NCBI GenBank assembly: GCA_964549445.1
Contig: CAZJVS010000003.1
Location: 131,740-195,739 of the forward strand
From: SpSt-539 sp964549445
Lineage (GTDB): Bacteria; Planctomycetota; Phycisphaerae; UBA1845; UTPLA1
DNA length: 64,000 bases
Direction of reading: 5' to 3'
Shown here: positions 44,102 through 53,088 of the stretch, one piece after another
How the letters are laid out: every line of letters starts with the position of its first letter
How positions within the stretch are numbered: position 1 is the stretch's first letter
Notes under the pieces: generated by a model
The model's input: the letters and a program-made list of their open reading frames with translations, nothing else
What the model was told of the DNA's origin: nothing
Databases searched by the model: none
Program-made: the position numbers and the translations under genes

Positions 44102-46846
44102 TCAGGTCGCCTGGAGTGCCGCCACGATATTGCTCCGGCTGGCTACGCGCGCCGGCCCGAGCGCCGCCAACAGGCACAGTAGCACGGCCATCCCCGCCCC
44201 GAGCAAGACCATCGGCCACGGCACCGCGAATTTCGGCTCGAAGCCCCACAACGTCGCCGTCAGGCTCGTGCTGCTCCGCCCCAGGTGCAATCCCATCGTC
44301 AGTCCGAGCAAACTCCCGATCAGACCAAGGATCAGCGCCTCGGCCACGACGATGCGGATCATCTGAAACTGCGTCGCCCCCACCGCGCGGAGCACCGCGA
44401 TTTGCCGCTGCCGACTCGCGACGTTCGCCATCATGAGGTTCGCCACGCCCAGCGCCGCCACGATCAGCCCCACCGTCGGAATCGCCGCCAGCAACATCGT
44501 GACGCGATCAATGTTGCGATCGATGCTCTGCTTGAGCTGGCTCACCGTCGCCGTCGCGATGTTCCCGCTCGGCACCTTCATCTCCGCCTCGATTCGCTGA
44601 AACGTCGCATTTTCGTTGACCGTTCCCGCCGCCGACTCGTCCGCGCCAGACACGTCCGCCTCGACGATCCGCCCCTCCGCGTCCCGGATGGGTTTTCGGC
44701 GCAGTGACCCGAACTGTTCGGCGATCCCGGGCTCATAACGCGAGTCCGCAGGCCGATCGAAGTTGAACAGCAGCATCCGCCCGATCTCGCGCCCGAAGAA
44801 TCGCTTGTCGTCGGCCAGTGTCCCGATGAACGAGCCGACCGCATAGACCTGGAATTCCCCGCCCGCGTTGAAGAAACTCACCGCGATGTCGATCGCCGGC
44901 GACGCCACGACCCCCGCGACCGTGAACTTCGCCTCCGCATCGCCAACCTTGAGCGTCACCTCGTCGCCCAGATGGATCTTCCGGGCCTGGCTGAACTCGC
45001 GCGTCGCCAATATGTGCCCGCCCGCCTTCAGTTTCCGCAGTGCATCCGCCTCGTTCCCCTCCAGGTACGCCAGCTTGATCACGTTCGGAAACGTCTCCGG
45101 GTCGCTCGCGATGAATCGATAAAAAGGATCGATGATCCCGAGAAAACCGCCGCCCTTGCCCACCAGTTTGCAGCGTGCATCGTCTGCCACGGTCGCTGCA
45201 CCTCGGGCGATGCCCTCCACCTTCGATGCCGCAATCATCCGCTCCAGCGGGATGTCCTCCCACGAATAAACCATCGCCTCCGGAAACTCCTTCGGAAATT
45301 GCCAGCCCGCCTTGATCGATTCGCTGTGTACCTGAAGGGCGACGATCAGCGACAGCCCTACCATCAGGCCGCAGCACACCGCCGCTGACCGCCACGGCCG
45401 CCGCCCCACCTGGTCGGCCACGAGCTGCCGCCGCAACTGCAACACTTTCGCCGCTACCCGCACCGCCGGCTCGCCCAGCACCACCACGACCAGGGGGGCT
45501 ATGAGCGTGTACCCCGCGTAGAGCATCACAAGGCCGATCATCGCCAGCGCTGCGAAATGCGTCGTCTGCGCCGTGATCGTCCCCATCAGGAAATGCCGCG
45601 CGATCAGCAGTGCGACCCCGCCCGCCGCTGCCGCCACTTCAACGGTAAACGTCGGCCGCTGCGGCGCGGCCCGTGTCGCCGCGACCGGCGAGATCATCGC
45701 CGCCCGAATCGCCGGTCCGATCGCCCCGAGCAGCGCCGTCCCGATGCCGCCCGCCACTGCCAGCAGAATCCCCGTCCGGCTCACGACGAGCTGCCCCACA
45801 TACTCCGGCACCAGCTTCATCGTCGCGTATTGCAGCGCCGTTCCGAGCGGCAGCCCGATGAAGATCGCCGCCACGCTTAACGGCAACACTTCGATCAGCA
45901 CCAGCGACAACACCTGCCCGCGCGTCATGCCGACGCACCGCATGAGCCCGAGCTGGTTGATCCGCTCGCTCACCCCCATGCTCATCGTCGAGAGGATGAT
46001 GAAAAACGCCGTCAGCAACGCCACGCACGAAATCAGCATCAGCACGAACTGAAGTTGCCCCTGCGCCGCCCGCAGCTGCCGAAGCTGCAGCGCCGTCGTG
46101 TTCACCTTCAGCGTCTTGTCGCGCTTGCGCACGATCTTCCGAATCGCGTCCGCCGCCCTGTTGATGCCCTCCTCGCTGTCGTCAGCGATAATGAAGTCGA
46201 TCGCCTTGATCTTCCCCGGCGACTGGCTCGCCTGCTGCACGGCCGTGATCGACGTCCACGCCATCGGAAGCTGGTGGCTGCTCACCCGCCGCCGATCGAT
46301 CAGCCCGACGATCTCGAAGCTCATCGGCGGGTGATCCGGCATCGGGTAGTGCATCTCGACCTGGTCACCGACCTCCAGCCCCCAGTCCCGCGCCAGCAGC
46401 TCCTCGATCAGTACGCCGGTGTTCTCGCCCGGCTTCAGCATCCGCCCCGCGCTCAGTTTGTAATTGCGAAAATCCAGCTCAGCCGGAATATCGACGCCGA
46501 CCAGGTCGAGCCGCATGATCTCCGGCTCGCCGCGCTTCGGCGGCCGCATGATCTCGACCGTCTCGAGCGTCCGCCGCGTGACCTTCGCAACCCCCGTAAG
46601 CTCGGTCAGTCCTTCAGCCACCTTTTCGTCAAAAAGCGCCCACCGCCCCGCGACGCTCTCGACCGAAACCTGCGCCCGCCCGATCCACTCGACAACTGTG
46701 TCGGTCACACTCCGCCGAACCGATTCGTAGCAATTGGTCACCCATGCGACCAGCGCCACGCCCAGCGCGATCGACGCCGTCGCCAGCAGCGTGCGAACCG
46801 GCTTAGCGAGCCAGTTCCGCGTACCGACTTGCCACCAATGCCGCAT
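44102..46846 (-). CDS. FtsX-type ABC permease, two-domain
   Basis: 914 aa from ATG 46846. N-terminal helix, MacB-like periplasmic part, FtsX domain 1 (about 255-375), a second helical region and periplasmic part (about 390-760), and FtsX domain 2 (about 785-910) with ALGVANLMMANVASRQRQIAVLRAVGA-type text. The double-FtsX layout is found in exporters of the LolCE/MacB/YbbP class. Cargo unknown (lipoprotein, lipid or peptide). The start overlaps the ATPase gene by 44 nt, so the two are coupled. Confidence 0.87.
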   Translation of the reverse strand: MRHWWQVGTRNWLAKPVRTLLATASIALGVALVAWVTNCYESVRRSVTDTVVEWIGRAQVSVESVAGRWALFDEKVAEGLTELTGVAKVTRRTLETVEIMRPPKRGEPEIMRLDLVGVDIPAELDFRNYKLSAGRMLKPGENTGVLIEELLARDWGLEVGDQVEMHYPMPDHPPMSFEIVGLIDRRRVSSHQLPMAWTSITAVQQASQSPGKIKAIDFIIADDSEEGINRAADAIRKIVRKRDKTLKVNTTALQLRQLRAAQGQLQFVLMLISCVALLTAFFIILSTMSMGVSERINQLGLMRCVGMTRGQVLSLVLIEVLPLSVAAIFIGLPLGTALQYATMKLVPEYVGQLVVSRTGILLAVAGGIGTALLGAIGPAIRAAMISPVAATRAAPQRPTFTVEVAAAAGGVALLIARHFLMGTITAQTTHFAALAMIGLVMLYAGYTLIAPLVVVVLGEPAVRVAAKVLQLRRQLVADQVGRRPWRSAAVCCGLMVGLSLIVALQVHSESIKAGWQFPKEFPEAMVYSWEDIPLERMIAASKVEGIARGAATVADDARCKLVGKGGGFLGIIDPFYRFIASDPETFPNVIKLAYLEGNEADALRKLKAGGHILATREFSQARKIHLGDEVTLKVGDAEAKFTVAGVVASPAIDIAVSFFNAGGEFQVYAVGSFIGTLADDKRFFGREIGRMLLFNFDRPADSRYEPGIAEQFGSLRRKPIRDAEGRIVEADVSGADESAAGTVNENATFQRIEAEMKVPSGNIATATVSQLKQSIDRNIDRVTMLLAAIPTVGLIVAALGVANLMMANVASRQRQIAVLRAVGATQFQMIRIVVAEALILGLIGSLLGLTMGLHLGRSSTSLTATLWGFEPKFAVPWPMVLLGAGMAVLLCLLAALGPARVASRSNIVAALQAT

Positions 46847-47543
46847 CCTGTCTTCCTTGCGACTCGATGCACCCGCGCAGCTCCCCCTCGCGCAGCACAA
46901 ACACGCGATCCGCATTCGCCGCCGCCGCCGCCTCGTGCGTCACCATCACGATCGTCGCTTCGTGTTCATTCGCCAGGTTCCGCAGAAGCTGCCAGATTTC
47001 CCCCGACGCCTCCGGATCAAGATTCCCCGTCGGTTCGTCCGCCAGCAGCAGGTCCGGCCGGATCAGCAGCGACCGCGCGATCGCCACGCGTTGCTGCTCT
47101 CCGCCCGACAGTGCCGACGGCTGGTGATTTTCGCGGTTCGACAGGTGTACCTGCGCGATCAGCTCGCGCGCCCTCGTCTCGATCGCGGGCAGCGCCTGTC
47201 CGTCGACCATCAGCGGCAGCATTACGTTTTCAAACGCCGTCAGCGTCGGCAGCAGGTTGTACGCCTGAAACACGATGCCGATCTTCCGCCGACGAAACAG
47301 CGTCCGCTGCCGATCCGACATCCGCGTGATGTCCTCATCGCCGATACGGATGCTCCCGGCGTCCGGCAGGTCGAGTCCACCGATCAGGTGCAGCAGCGTC
47401 GTCTTCCCAGATCCGCTTGCCCCCATGATCGCGACGAATTCGCCCTTGCGGATCGTCAGACTCACGCCGCGCAGCGCGTGAACGTCCTCGGCCCCCAGCC
47501 GATAATGCTTGTGCAGCGCGTTGACGACAACAAGATCGCTCAT
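46803..47543 (-). CDS. ABC transporter ATPase, LolD/MacB type
   Basis: 246 aa from ATG 47543 (GGAAG upstream). Walker A GASGSGKTT, Q-loop VFQAYNLLP, signature SALSGGEQQRVAIARSL, Walker B LLLADEPTGNLD, H-loop VMVTHE. This is the short ATPase that pairs with FtsX-type permeases; the partner gene follows directly. The open frame extends 35 codons upstream without a Shine-Dalgarno. Confidence 0.93.
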   Translation of the reverse strand: MSDLVVVNALHKHYRLGAEDVHALRGVSLTIRKGEFVAIMGASGSGKTTLLHLIGGLDLPDAGSIRIGDEDITRMSDRQRTLFRRRKIGIVFQAYNLLPTLTAFENVMLPLMVDGQALPAIETRARELIAQVHLSNRENHQPSALSGGEQQRVAIARSLLIRPDLLLADEPTGNLDPEASGEIWQLLRNLANEHEATIVMVTHEAAAAANADRVFVLREGELRGCIESQGRQDAALVASRYAELAR

Positions 47544-47582
47544 GCTTCCGATCGTTCCACCGCCGCCCGCCGTTCGATTCCG

Positions 47583-47611
47583 TCGCCATCGTCCCGCACA
47601 AGCCGTAGAAT
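47583..47611 (+). promoter_or_regulatory. candidate promoter, leaderless phosphoesterase gene
   Basis: TCGCCA (47583-47588) and TAGAAT (47606-47611) are 17 nt apart. The -10 ends seven bases before ATG 47619, so the transcript would begin at or next to the start codon. There is no Shine-Dalgarno. Confidence 0.45.
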
Positions 47612-47618
47612 GCTTGAA

Positions 47619-48491
47619 ATGCGGATCATCCTGACGTCCGATCTGCACTACGATGTGCAGCGCAGCAAGGCCCCCACCGACGAGATCGCCCGCAAAATCG
47701 TCGCCGCCGGCGGCGATCTGCTCGTTCTCGTGGGCGACTCGGCCGCCGTCGACCTCGCCATTCTAGAGCGACTGCTCTCTCTTTTCGATGCGTTCAACGG
47801 GCGACGTCTCTTTGTCGCCGGAAATCACGAACTCTGGGTCGCCCCCGGCGCCGATTCATTTCGGCGCTGGGAGGTCGAACTCGCCGACGTTTGCAAGCGT
47901 GCCGGCTACCACTATCTCGATGCGCTGCCCTTTGTCGAGTCCGGTTTGGCGATCGTCGGCAGCGTCGGCTGGTACGACTACACCTTTCGCTCGGCGTCGT
48001 TGCGGATTCCGCTCCGCTTCTATCAACACAAGGTCGCTCCCGGCCGCGCCGCCGCCGAAGAATCGTTGCGCCACCTCGTCACCGGCTACGACGACATCCC
48101 GCCGGGCGCCGATGGTATCTTCGTCCGCTGGATGGACGGCGTGCGGGCAAATCTGGGCATGTCAGACGTCGAATACACGCACCTGCTGGCCGCCCGGCTC
48201 CGCACGCATCTCGTCGAGGCGACCGCACGGGTTGATCGTGTCGTCGCCGCCATACATCATGTGCCCTTCCATCAGCTCGTCCCCCGCACCATGCACCCAA
48301 ACTTCGCCTTCGCAGAGGCGTACATGGGTAGCGAGTTGCTCGGCGAAGTCTTGTTGGATTTTCCGCAGGTTCGCGACGTCTATTGCGGCCATGCCCATCG
48401 CCGCAAGACGGTTCGCGTCGGCGGCCTGACCGCCACCTGCATCGGTTCGACTTACACGGAGAAGCTCTATGACGTGCTCGACGTTCCATGA
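47619..48491 (+). CDS. cytoplasmic metallophosphoesterase
   Basis: 290 aa from ATG 47619. Ligands: TSDLHYD, LVGDSAAVD, AGNHELW, AIHHVPFH and CGHAHR. No signal peptide. An ATG at 47610 overlaps the -10-like TAGAAT, so 47619 is preferred. The long plus-strand open frame that runs back to 46734 lies antisense to the ABC genes and is not coding. The HtrA start lies inside the last 23 nt. Confidence 0.85.
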   Translation: MRIILTSDLHYDVQRSKAPTDEIARKIVAAGGDLLVLVGDSAAVDLAILERLLSLFDAFNGRRLFVAGNHELWVAPGADSFRRWEVELADVCKRAGYHYLDALPFVESGLAIVGSVGWYDYTFRSASLRIPLRFYQHKVAPGRAAAEESLRHLVTGYDDIPPGADGIFVRWMDGVRANLGMSDVEYTHLLAARLRTHLVEATARVDRVVAAIHHVPFHQLVPRTMHPNFAFAEAYMGSELLGEVLLDFPQVRDVYCGHAHRRKTVRVGGLTATCIGSTYTEKLYDVLDVP

Positions 48492-49887
48492 AACGCCTGA
48501 GCGTAAAGCGTTCTTAAATCGTATCCCCTGGTTCTTGGCGCTCTCGCTCCTGTTGGCGTCAGCCGTCCCGGTTCGTGCCGACGACTCCGCCGCCCGCATT
48601 CGCCGTCGCACGCCCGTCGTCGAAGTCGTCGACAAGTGCCGCGCCGCCGTCGTCAATATCTCTACCACGCGCCGCTTCCTCATCCAGCGCGGCGTCGGGC
48701 CATTCGACATCATGCTCGGTGATCGCTTCCTCCTGCCCCCGCCCGAGCAGGTCGAACAGCAGTCCATTGGCTCCGGCTTCCTCATCGACCCGGTCGGCTT
48801 CATCGTGACAAATGCCCACGTCCTCGCCCAGGCCGTCCAGCAGACCATTATCTTCGCCGACGGCACGAAACTTCAGGCCGACGCGATTGCCGTCGATCCG
48901 GAACACGACCTCGCCATCCTCAAGGTAAATACTTCCAAGCCCCTCCCATTCCTGACCCTCGGCCGCTCCGACGACCTCATGATCGGCGAGACCGTCGTCG
49001 TGGTCGGCAATCCCCTCGGCCTGCAACACACCTGCACTACGGGCATCATCTCCGCCCTCGACCGCGAACTCGTCTTCCCACGCGGAGTCAAATACACCGG
49101 CCTGATCCAGACCGACGCCTCGATCAATCCCGGCAACTCCGGCGGCCCGCTCCTGAACATCAACGGCGAACTGATCGGCGTTACTTCTGCCATCCGGGGC
49201 GACGCCCAAAACATCGGCTTCGCCATCCCCGTCGACGAGCTGCGGACATATCTACCGGTCTATCTCGACATCGAGCGCATCCGCCGTGTCGAACTTGGCA
49301 TGCACCTCGCCGAGCAGATCGGTGAATCCTATGAAGGCGGCGCCCGGGTAATCATCGATCGCATCGACGAGGGTTCCCCCGCCGCCCGTGCCGGCCTCAA
49401 GGTCGGCGACGTCCTTCGCGCCATCGCGGGCAAGCCCACGCCGACCTTCATGGCCGCCTTCTCGGTCCTCCGGGACGTCGCCACCGGCAAGCCGTTCAGT
49501 GTCACAGTCGTTCGCAATGGCAAGACCGAGAAGAAATCGGTGACGATGACCGCGATCACCAAGCCCTACGGCTCGAAGCTCATGGTCGATCGCTTCGGCA
49601 TCGACGTCCGCGAGATGACCCCCGACGAAATGCGTTCTCTGCGAGTCGCCCGCCCGCTGGGCCTCGTCGTTACCGGCGTCGACGCCCGCTCGCAGGCCGC
49701 TGCCAACGGCCTCTCGCCCGGCGACTTCATCACTCGTATCGGCCGTTCACCGGTCAACACGCTTGACGCCCTGGGCCACGCCCTCTCGCGCGTGAAGCCC
49801 GGCGAACAGGCGGCCGTCGGCGTCCTCCGCGTCGATGTCTCGGGCGGCCCGCCGCAGCAGGGCGACATGTTGCTTCTCGCGAGATAA
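48469..49887 (+). CDS. HtrA/DegP-family serine protease with two PDZ domains
   Basis: 472 aa. Membrane signal (about 18-38), trypsin-like domain with His117 (TNAHVL), Asp147 (EHDLAIL) and Ser224 (PGNSGGPL), PDZ1 (about 283-365) and PDZ2 (about 385-465, AAANGLSPGDFITRIG). It degrades or guards misfolded envelope proteins. GGAG lies seven bases before ATG 48469, which overlaps the phosphoesterase gene. The TAA lies 5 nt from the convergent ispH stop. Confidence 0.93.
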   Translation: MTCSTFHETPERKAFLNRIPWFLALSLLLASAVPVRADDSAARIRRRTPVVEVVDKCRAAVVNISTTRRFLIQRGVGPFDIMLGDRFLLPPPEQVEQQSIGSGFLIDPVGFIVTNAHVLAQAVQQTIIFADGTKLQADAIAVDPEHDLAILKVNTSKPLPFLTLGRSDDLMIGETVVVVGNPLGLQHTCTTGIISALDRELVFPRGVKYTGLIQTDASINPGNSGGPLLNINGELIGVTSAIRGDAQNIGFAIPVDELRTYLPVYLDIERIRRVELGMHLAEQIGESYEGGARVIIDRIDEGSPAARAGLKVGDVLRAIAGKPTPTFMAAFSVLRDVATGKPFSVTVVRNGKTEKKSVTMTAITKPYGSKLMVDRFGIDVREMTPDEMRSLRVARPLGLVVTGVDARSQAAANGLSPGDFITRIGRSPVNTLDALGHALSRVKPGEQAAVGVLRVDVSGGPPQQGDMLLLAR

Positions 49888-49892
49888 GCGGC

Positions 49893-50870
49893 TCAGCGCT
49901 TGCCGGATGCGATTTCACTCAATCGCGGCGAGACGTTAAGCGCCACGTGCCGCAGCCCAGGCGGCAGCGAAAAGACCGTGTCTTCCTCGACCGTCGTCAG
50001 CAGTTCGACTTGGTCGCCGCCCAATTCGCGCAGTCGCTTGAGCACGTCCTGCACGACGGCCTCCGGCGTCGAAGCCCCCGCCGTCACGCCGATCGTCGCG
50101 GCCCCTTTCACCCAGCCCGCGTCAATGTCCGCGGCGCAGTCGATCAGGTAGCCGTTCATGCCGCGCGCCTTCGCGACCTCCACCAGCCGCAGCGCGTTCG
50201 ACGAATTCCGCGATCCGACCACGAGCACGACGTCCACCTTGCTCTCGTGCATCGCTTTCACCGCGTTTTGTCGGTTCTGCGTCGCGTAGCAGATGTCGTC
50301 CGACGGCGGCAGCTCCAGGTGCGGGAATCGTGCCCGCAGCGCCGCCAGCACGTCGGCCGTATCGTCGATCCCCAGCGTTGTCTGTGTCAGCACGATCAAT
50401 TTCTCGTGCGCCGGCATCGTCACCGTTCGCGCCTGCTCCACGTCCGACACGAGCGTGATGGCGTGCGGCGCGTGGCCCAGCGTGCCAACCACTTCATCGT
50501 GCCCCGCGTGGCCGATCAGCACGATGTGGTAGCCGTGCCGCACGAATCGCTCCACCTCGAGGTGCACCTTCGCCACCAGCGGACAGGTCGCGTCGATGAT
50601 GTTCAGCGACCGTTCCCTGGCCGCGTCGAACACCCCCGGCGCAACACCGTGCGCCGAAAAGATCACATTCGCTTCGTTCGGAACCTCCTCGACCTCGTCG
50701 ATGAACACCGCCCCCATATCTCGCAGCCGCCGCACGACGTGACTGTTGTGAACGATCTCGCGCCGCACGTAGACCGGCGGCCCGTACAGCTCCAGCGCCA
50801 GCTCGACGATCTTTACCGCCCGCTCGACGCCCGCACAAAACCCTCGCGGCTCGGCCAGTATGACTCTCAT
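49893..50870 (-). CDS. ispH: IspH, 4-hydroxy-3-methylbut-2-enyl diphosphate reductase
   Basis: 325 aa. The three Fe-S cysteines are Cys12 (RGFCAGV), Cys96 (DATCPLV) and Cys194 (DICYATQNRQ). The first two match the E. coli positions and the third is near its Cys197. HSxxV, HGV and SSNS-type motifs are also present (SRNSSN). It makes IPP and DMAPP in the last step of the MEP pathway. The ATG overlaps the squalene synthase stop as ATGA. It ends the overlapping minus-strand chain. Confidence 0.96.
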   Translation of the reverse strand: MRVILAEPRGFCAGVERAVKIVELALELYGPPVYVRREIVHNSHVVRRLRDMGAVFIDEVEEVPNEANVIFSAHGVAPGVFDAARERSLNIIDATCPLVAKVHLEVERFVRHGYHIVLIGHAGHDEVVGTLGHAPHAITLVSDVEQARTVTMPAHEKLIVLTQTTLGIDDTADVLAALRARFPHLELPPSDDICYATQNRQNAVKAMHESKVDVVLVVGSRNSSNALRLVEVAKARGMNGYLIDCAADIDAGWVKGAATIGVTAGASTPEAVVQDVLKRLRELGGDQVELLTTVEEDTVFSLPPGLRHVALNVSPRLSEIASGKR

Positions 50871-51910
50871 GCCGTTGATGCTCCGTCTGTTCCGCTCCGC
50901 GCCAGCGCCGACGTCACCTGCCCGCGATACGCCGCGAACCAACCCGCAAGCCGTTCATTGTCGCCGACCACCCGCCGGCTCTCGGTCAGGATTCTAGCGA
51001 CCTCGTCCCTTCCGACTTTCGGCGTCCGCGTCGCGCTGCCCGCCGCCTCGCGCAAGGTCCCCAACGCCAGCATCAGCGCCCAAATACAGAACAAGCGGAT
51101 TCCCTCCGCCGATGCCGGAATCTCCGTCACATAGCGCATCGCCTCATCGAGATGGCCGAGTGCGTGTCGAATCAGCAATCCGCGGGCCTCCGGGCGAATC
51201 GCCGCTGGATCCGACGCCGTCACGCATTCTCGAGGCACGAAACACGTCCCCCGCGCCACGTCGTCCGAATGATCCTTGATGATGTTTACTGCCTGCAGAC
51301 CGAGGCCAAACCGCCGCCCGCGTTCGACCGTCGCGGCCTCCGCCGTCCGCTGTCCGTCCGACGCGAACAACCGCGTCAACATGACGCCGACGGTCCCCGC
51401 CACGTAGTGGCAGTACGCATCAAGCCCCGTGAGGTCGCCGCACACGAACCGGACGCCTCCGACCCGCGGCCGCTCGCCAAGTTCCCGCATCCCCGCGATC
51501 ATCTCGCGCACGCACGCCGCGATCGCTGTCCGCTGCTCGCGCGGCAAACCTGCGAACGCCGCGAGTACCTGCGGCGTCCCCGCCACCAGCCGTGCATACG
51601 CATCCGAAGCCGCCGCCGCCCACTCCGACCCGAACGGGCTCGCGTTCGCCGGCCGCGCCGGATCGACCGCCGCGTGCAGTCCGTCGTACAGTTCGTCGCG
51701 CAACTCGGGCGCCAGCGGCTCCGTATCCTCGATCGTATCGGCGATCCTGCACAACAGGTACGCGCAACACACCGCGTCGCGCAGTCGCGCCGGCAGCACG
51801 GGTATGTTCAATGCAAATGTCCGCGAGACCTCCGGCAAAATGCGATGGCAAAAGGCCCATGCCTCGGCCGGCGCGATGGTCGTCGTCGATGTTGCGGGCG
51901 GTTCGATCAT
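50867..51910 (-). CDS. squalene/phytoene synthase family protein
   Basis: 347 aa head-to-head prenyl synthase. The first Asp-rich motif DTIED in LLCRIADTIEDTE, the YCHYVAGTVG segment, and the second motif in GLQAVNIIKDHSDDVARGTCFVP are all present. This resembles squalene synthase (ERG9-like) more than the HpnC/HpnD pair, but I cannot exclude phytoene synthase. It would use FPP made from the IPP that IspH supplies. ATGA overlaps at both ends place it in the chain. Confidence 0.88.
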   Translation of the reverse strand: MIEPPATSTTTIAPAEAWAFCHRILPEVSRTFALNIPVLPARLRDAVCCAYLLCRIADTIEDTEPLAPELRDELYDGLHAAVDPARPANASPFGSEWAAAASDAYARLVAGTPQVLAAFAGLPREQRTAIAACVREMIAGMRELGERPRVGGVRFVCGDLTGLDAYCHYVAGTVGVMLTRLFASDGQRTAEAATVERGRRFGLGLQAVNIIKDHSDDVARGTCFVPRECVTASDPAAIRPEARGLLIRHALGHLDEAMRYVTEIPASAEGIRLFCIWALMLALGTLREAAGSATRTPKVGRDEVARILTESRRVVGDNERLAGWFAAYRGQVTSALARSGTDGASTA

Positions 51911-53079
51911 TGCAGCGGTGGCCCCGTCGTTCGCCCCGCGTTCTGCTCGCGCTGGTACGCCGTCCGCAGCGGCGGATCCTCAATGCGGATCTTCGCCTTC
52001 CGCACGATGTCGAGCGCCAGCCGGTCCATCTCGTCCGCCGTCAGCCGCGCCCGCACGTCGCTCGTCAGCTTCGCCCGCACCTGCTCCAGCGGAACGGTTC
52101 CGCGCGGAATCTTCCGCACCAGCAGCAGGATGTGATACTGCCCGTCGAACTGAATCGGATCGCTCGTCTGCCCCACCTGTAACTGAAATGCCGCCTCCCG
52201 CAGCGTCTTCGGAAACCGCAGGTCGCCCGCCGTGAACGGTGGCAGCATCCCACCCTCGCCGGCCGTCATCCGATTCTGGCTGTACTGCGCCGCCAGTGAC
52301 TCGAAGCTCTGCCCGTTCGCCAGCCGCCGCCGCACCTGCTCCGCGTCCCGCATGGTCGCGACCTGCAAATGCCGCACTTCGACCTTCTCGCCGTACTGCC
52401 GTTCGTACTCCTCGGTCACGAGCCGCTCGCTCACGTTGACCGTTGGCTCGGCCATCCGCCGCAGGTAGGCCTGCCGGGTCATCGCGATCCGCAACTCCGC
52501 CGCCGACACGCCCGACCGCTTCAGCCACAGCTCGATCAGCTCCGCCCGTCGCACCGGGCTCAGCGGCTGATCGCTCTCCGCGCCGCGGAGCGTGTTGTCG
52601 TATTCGCGCTCGATGTCCGAATCCCGCACCCGCACGCCCGCACTGATCGCCGCCTGCTTCACCGCCTCCAGCGCGATCTGCTGCTGCAGGACGTTCAGCC
52701 CGTAGCCCTCCATCAAAACGTCGACGACCGCCTTGCGCTCCAGCGGCTTGCCGTTGACATACGCGATCGCCTCAGCGCCGCCTGCACGCGGAATCGGATT
52801 CGCCGCCGGTGGCGCAACCCCGGGCGGCGGCTTCGCGCTGGTCGCGCCGGTTGCAGCGCCGCCCGTCGATCCAGCGTCGGCCGACACAGCCGTCCCGCCC
52901 GTCGGCTCCTCGGCCGGCGGTAGCGGCGGCGGCTCGGTCGCCGCCTGCATCTCCGCCTGGCGCTGCGATTGCCACGCCTGCCCGATCGTCACCTCGGGCT
53001 TCTTCTCGCGCGGTTCGCACCCCGCCGCGAGCGTCGCCGCGATGGCCGCCGCAATGATCGTCTTCCCGATTCCGTTCAC
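51907..53079 (-). CDS. SurA/PrsA-like parvulin lipoprotein
   Basis: 390 aa from GTG 53079 (GAGGGG upstream). Signal peptide ending LAAGC with lipidated Cys21, an Ala/Pro-rich linker to about residue 95, a SurA N-like helical domain (about 105-215) and a parvulin PPIase domain (about 225-325) with VRHLQVATM and GEGGMLPPF. It would fold exported proteins at the membrane. Overlaps the squalene synthase start. Confidence 0.88.
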   Translation of the reverse strand: MNGIGKTIIAAAIAATLAAGCEPREKKPEVTIGQAWQSQRQAEMQAATEPPPLPPAEEPTGGTAVSADAGSTGGAATGATSAKPPPGVAPPAANPIPRAGGAEAIAYVNGKPLERKAVVDVLMEGYGLNVLQQQIALEAVKQAAISAGVRVRDSDIEREYDNTLRGAESDQPLSPVRRAELIELWLKRSGVSAAELRIAMTRQAYLRRMAEPTVNVSERLVTEEYERQYGEKVEVRHLQVATMRDAEQVRRRLANGQSFESLAAQYSQNRMTAGEGGMLPPFTAGDLRFPKTLREAAFQLQVGQTSDPIQFDGQYHILLLVRKIPRGTVPLEQVRAKLTSDVRARLTADEMDRLALDIVRKAKIRIEDPPLRTAYQREQNAGRTTGPPLQ

Positions 53080-53088
53080 GACATCCCC

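Noticed and set aside
42681..44366. 561-codon open frame on the plus strand
   Set aside because: It runs antisense to the lipoprotein, YbjQ and permease genes; composition is Arg-rich as expected of a shadow in high-GC DNA.
46055..47329. 424-codon open frame antisense to the ABC transporter genes
   Set aside because: Shadow; Arg/Pro-rich with no Shine-Dalgarno.
51907..53079. Prolyl isomerase read as the trigger factor or a peptidase
   Set aside because: The lipoprotein signal and parvulin motif place it with SurA/PrsA-like chaperones.
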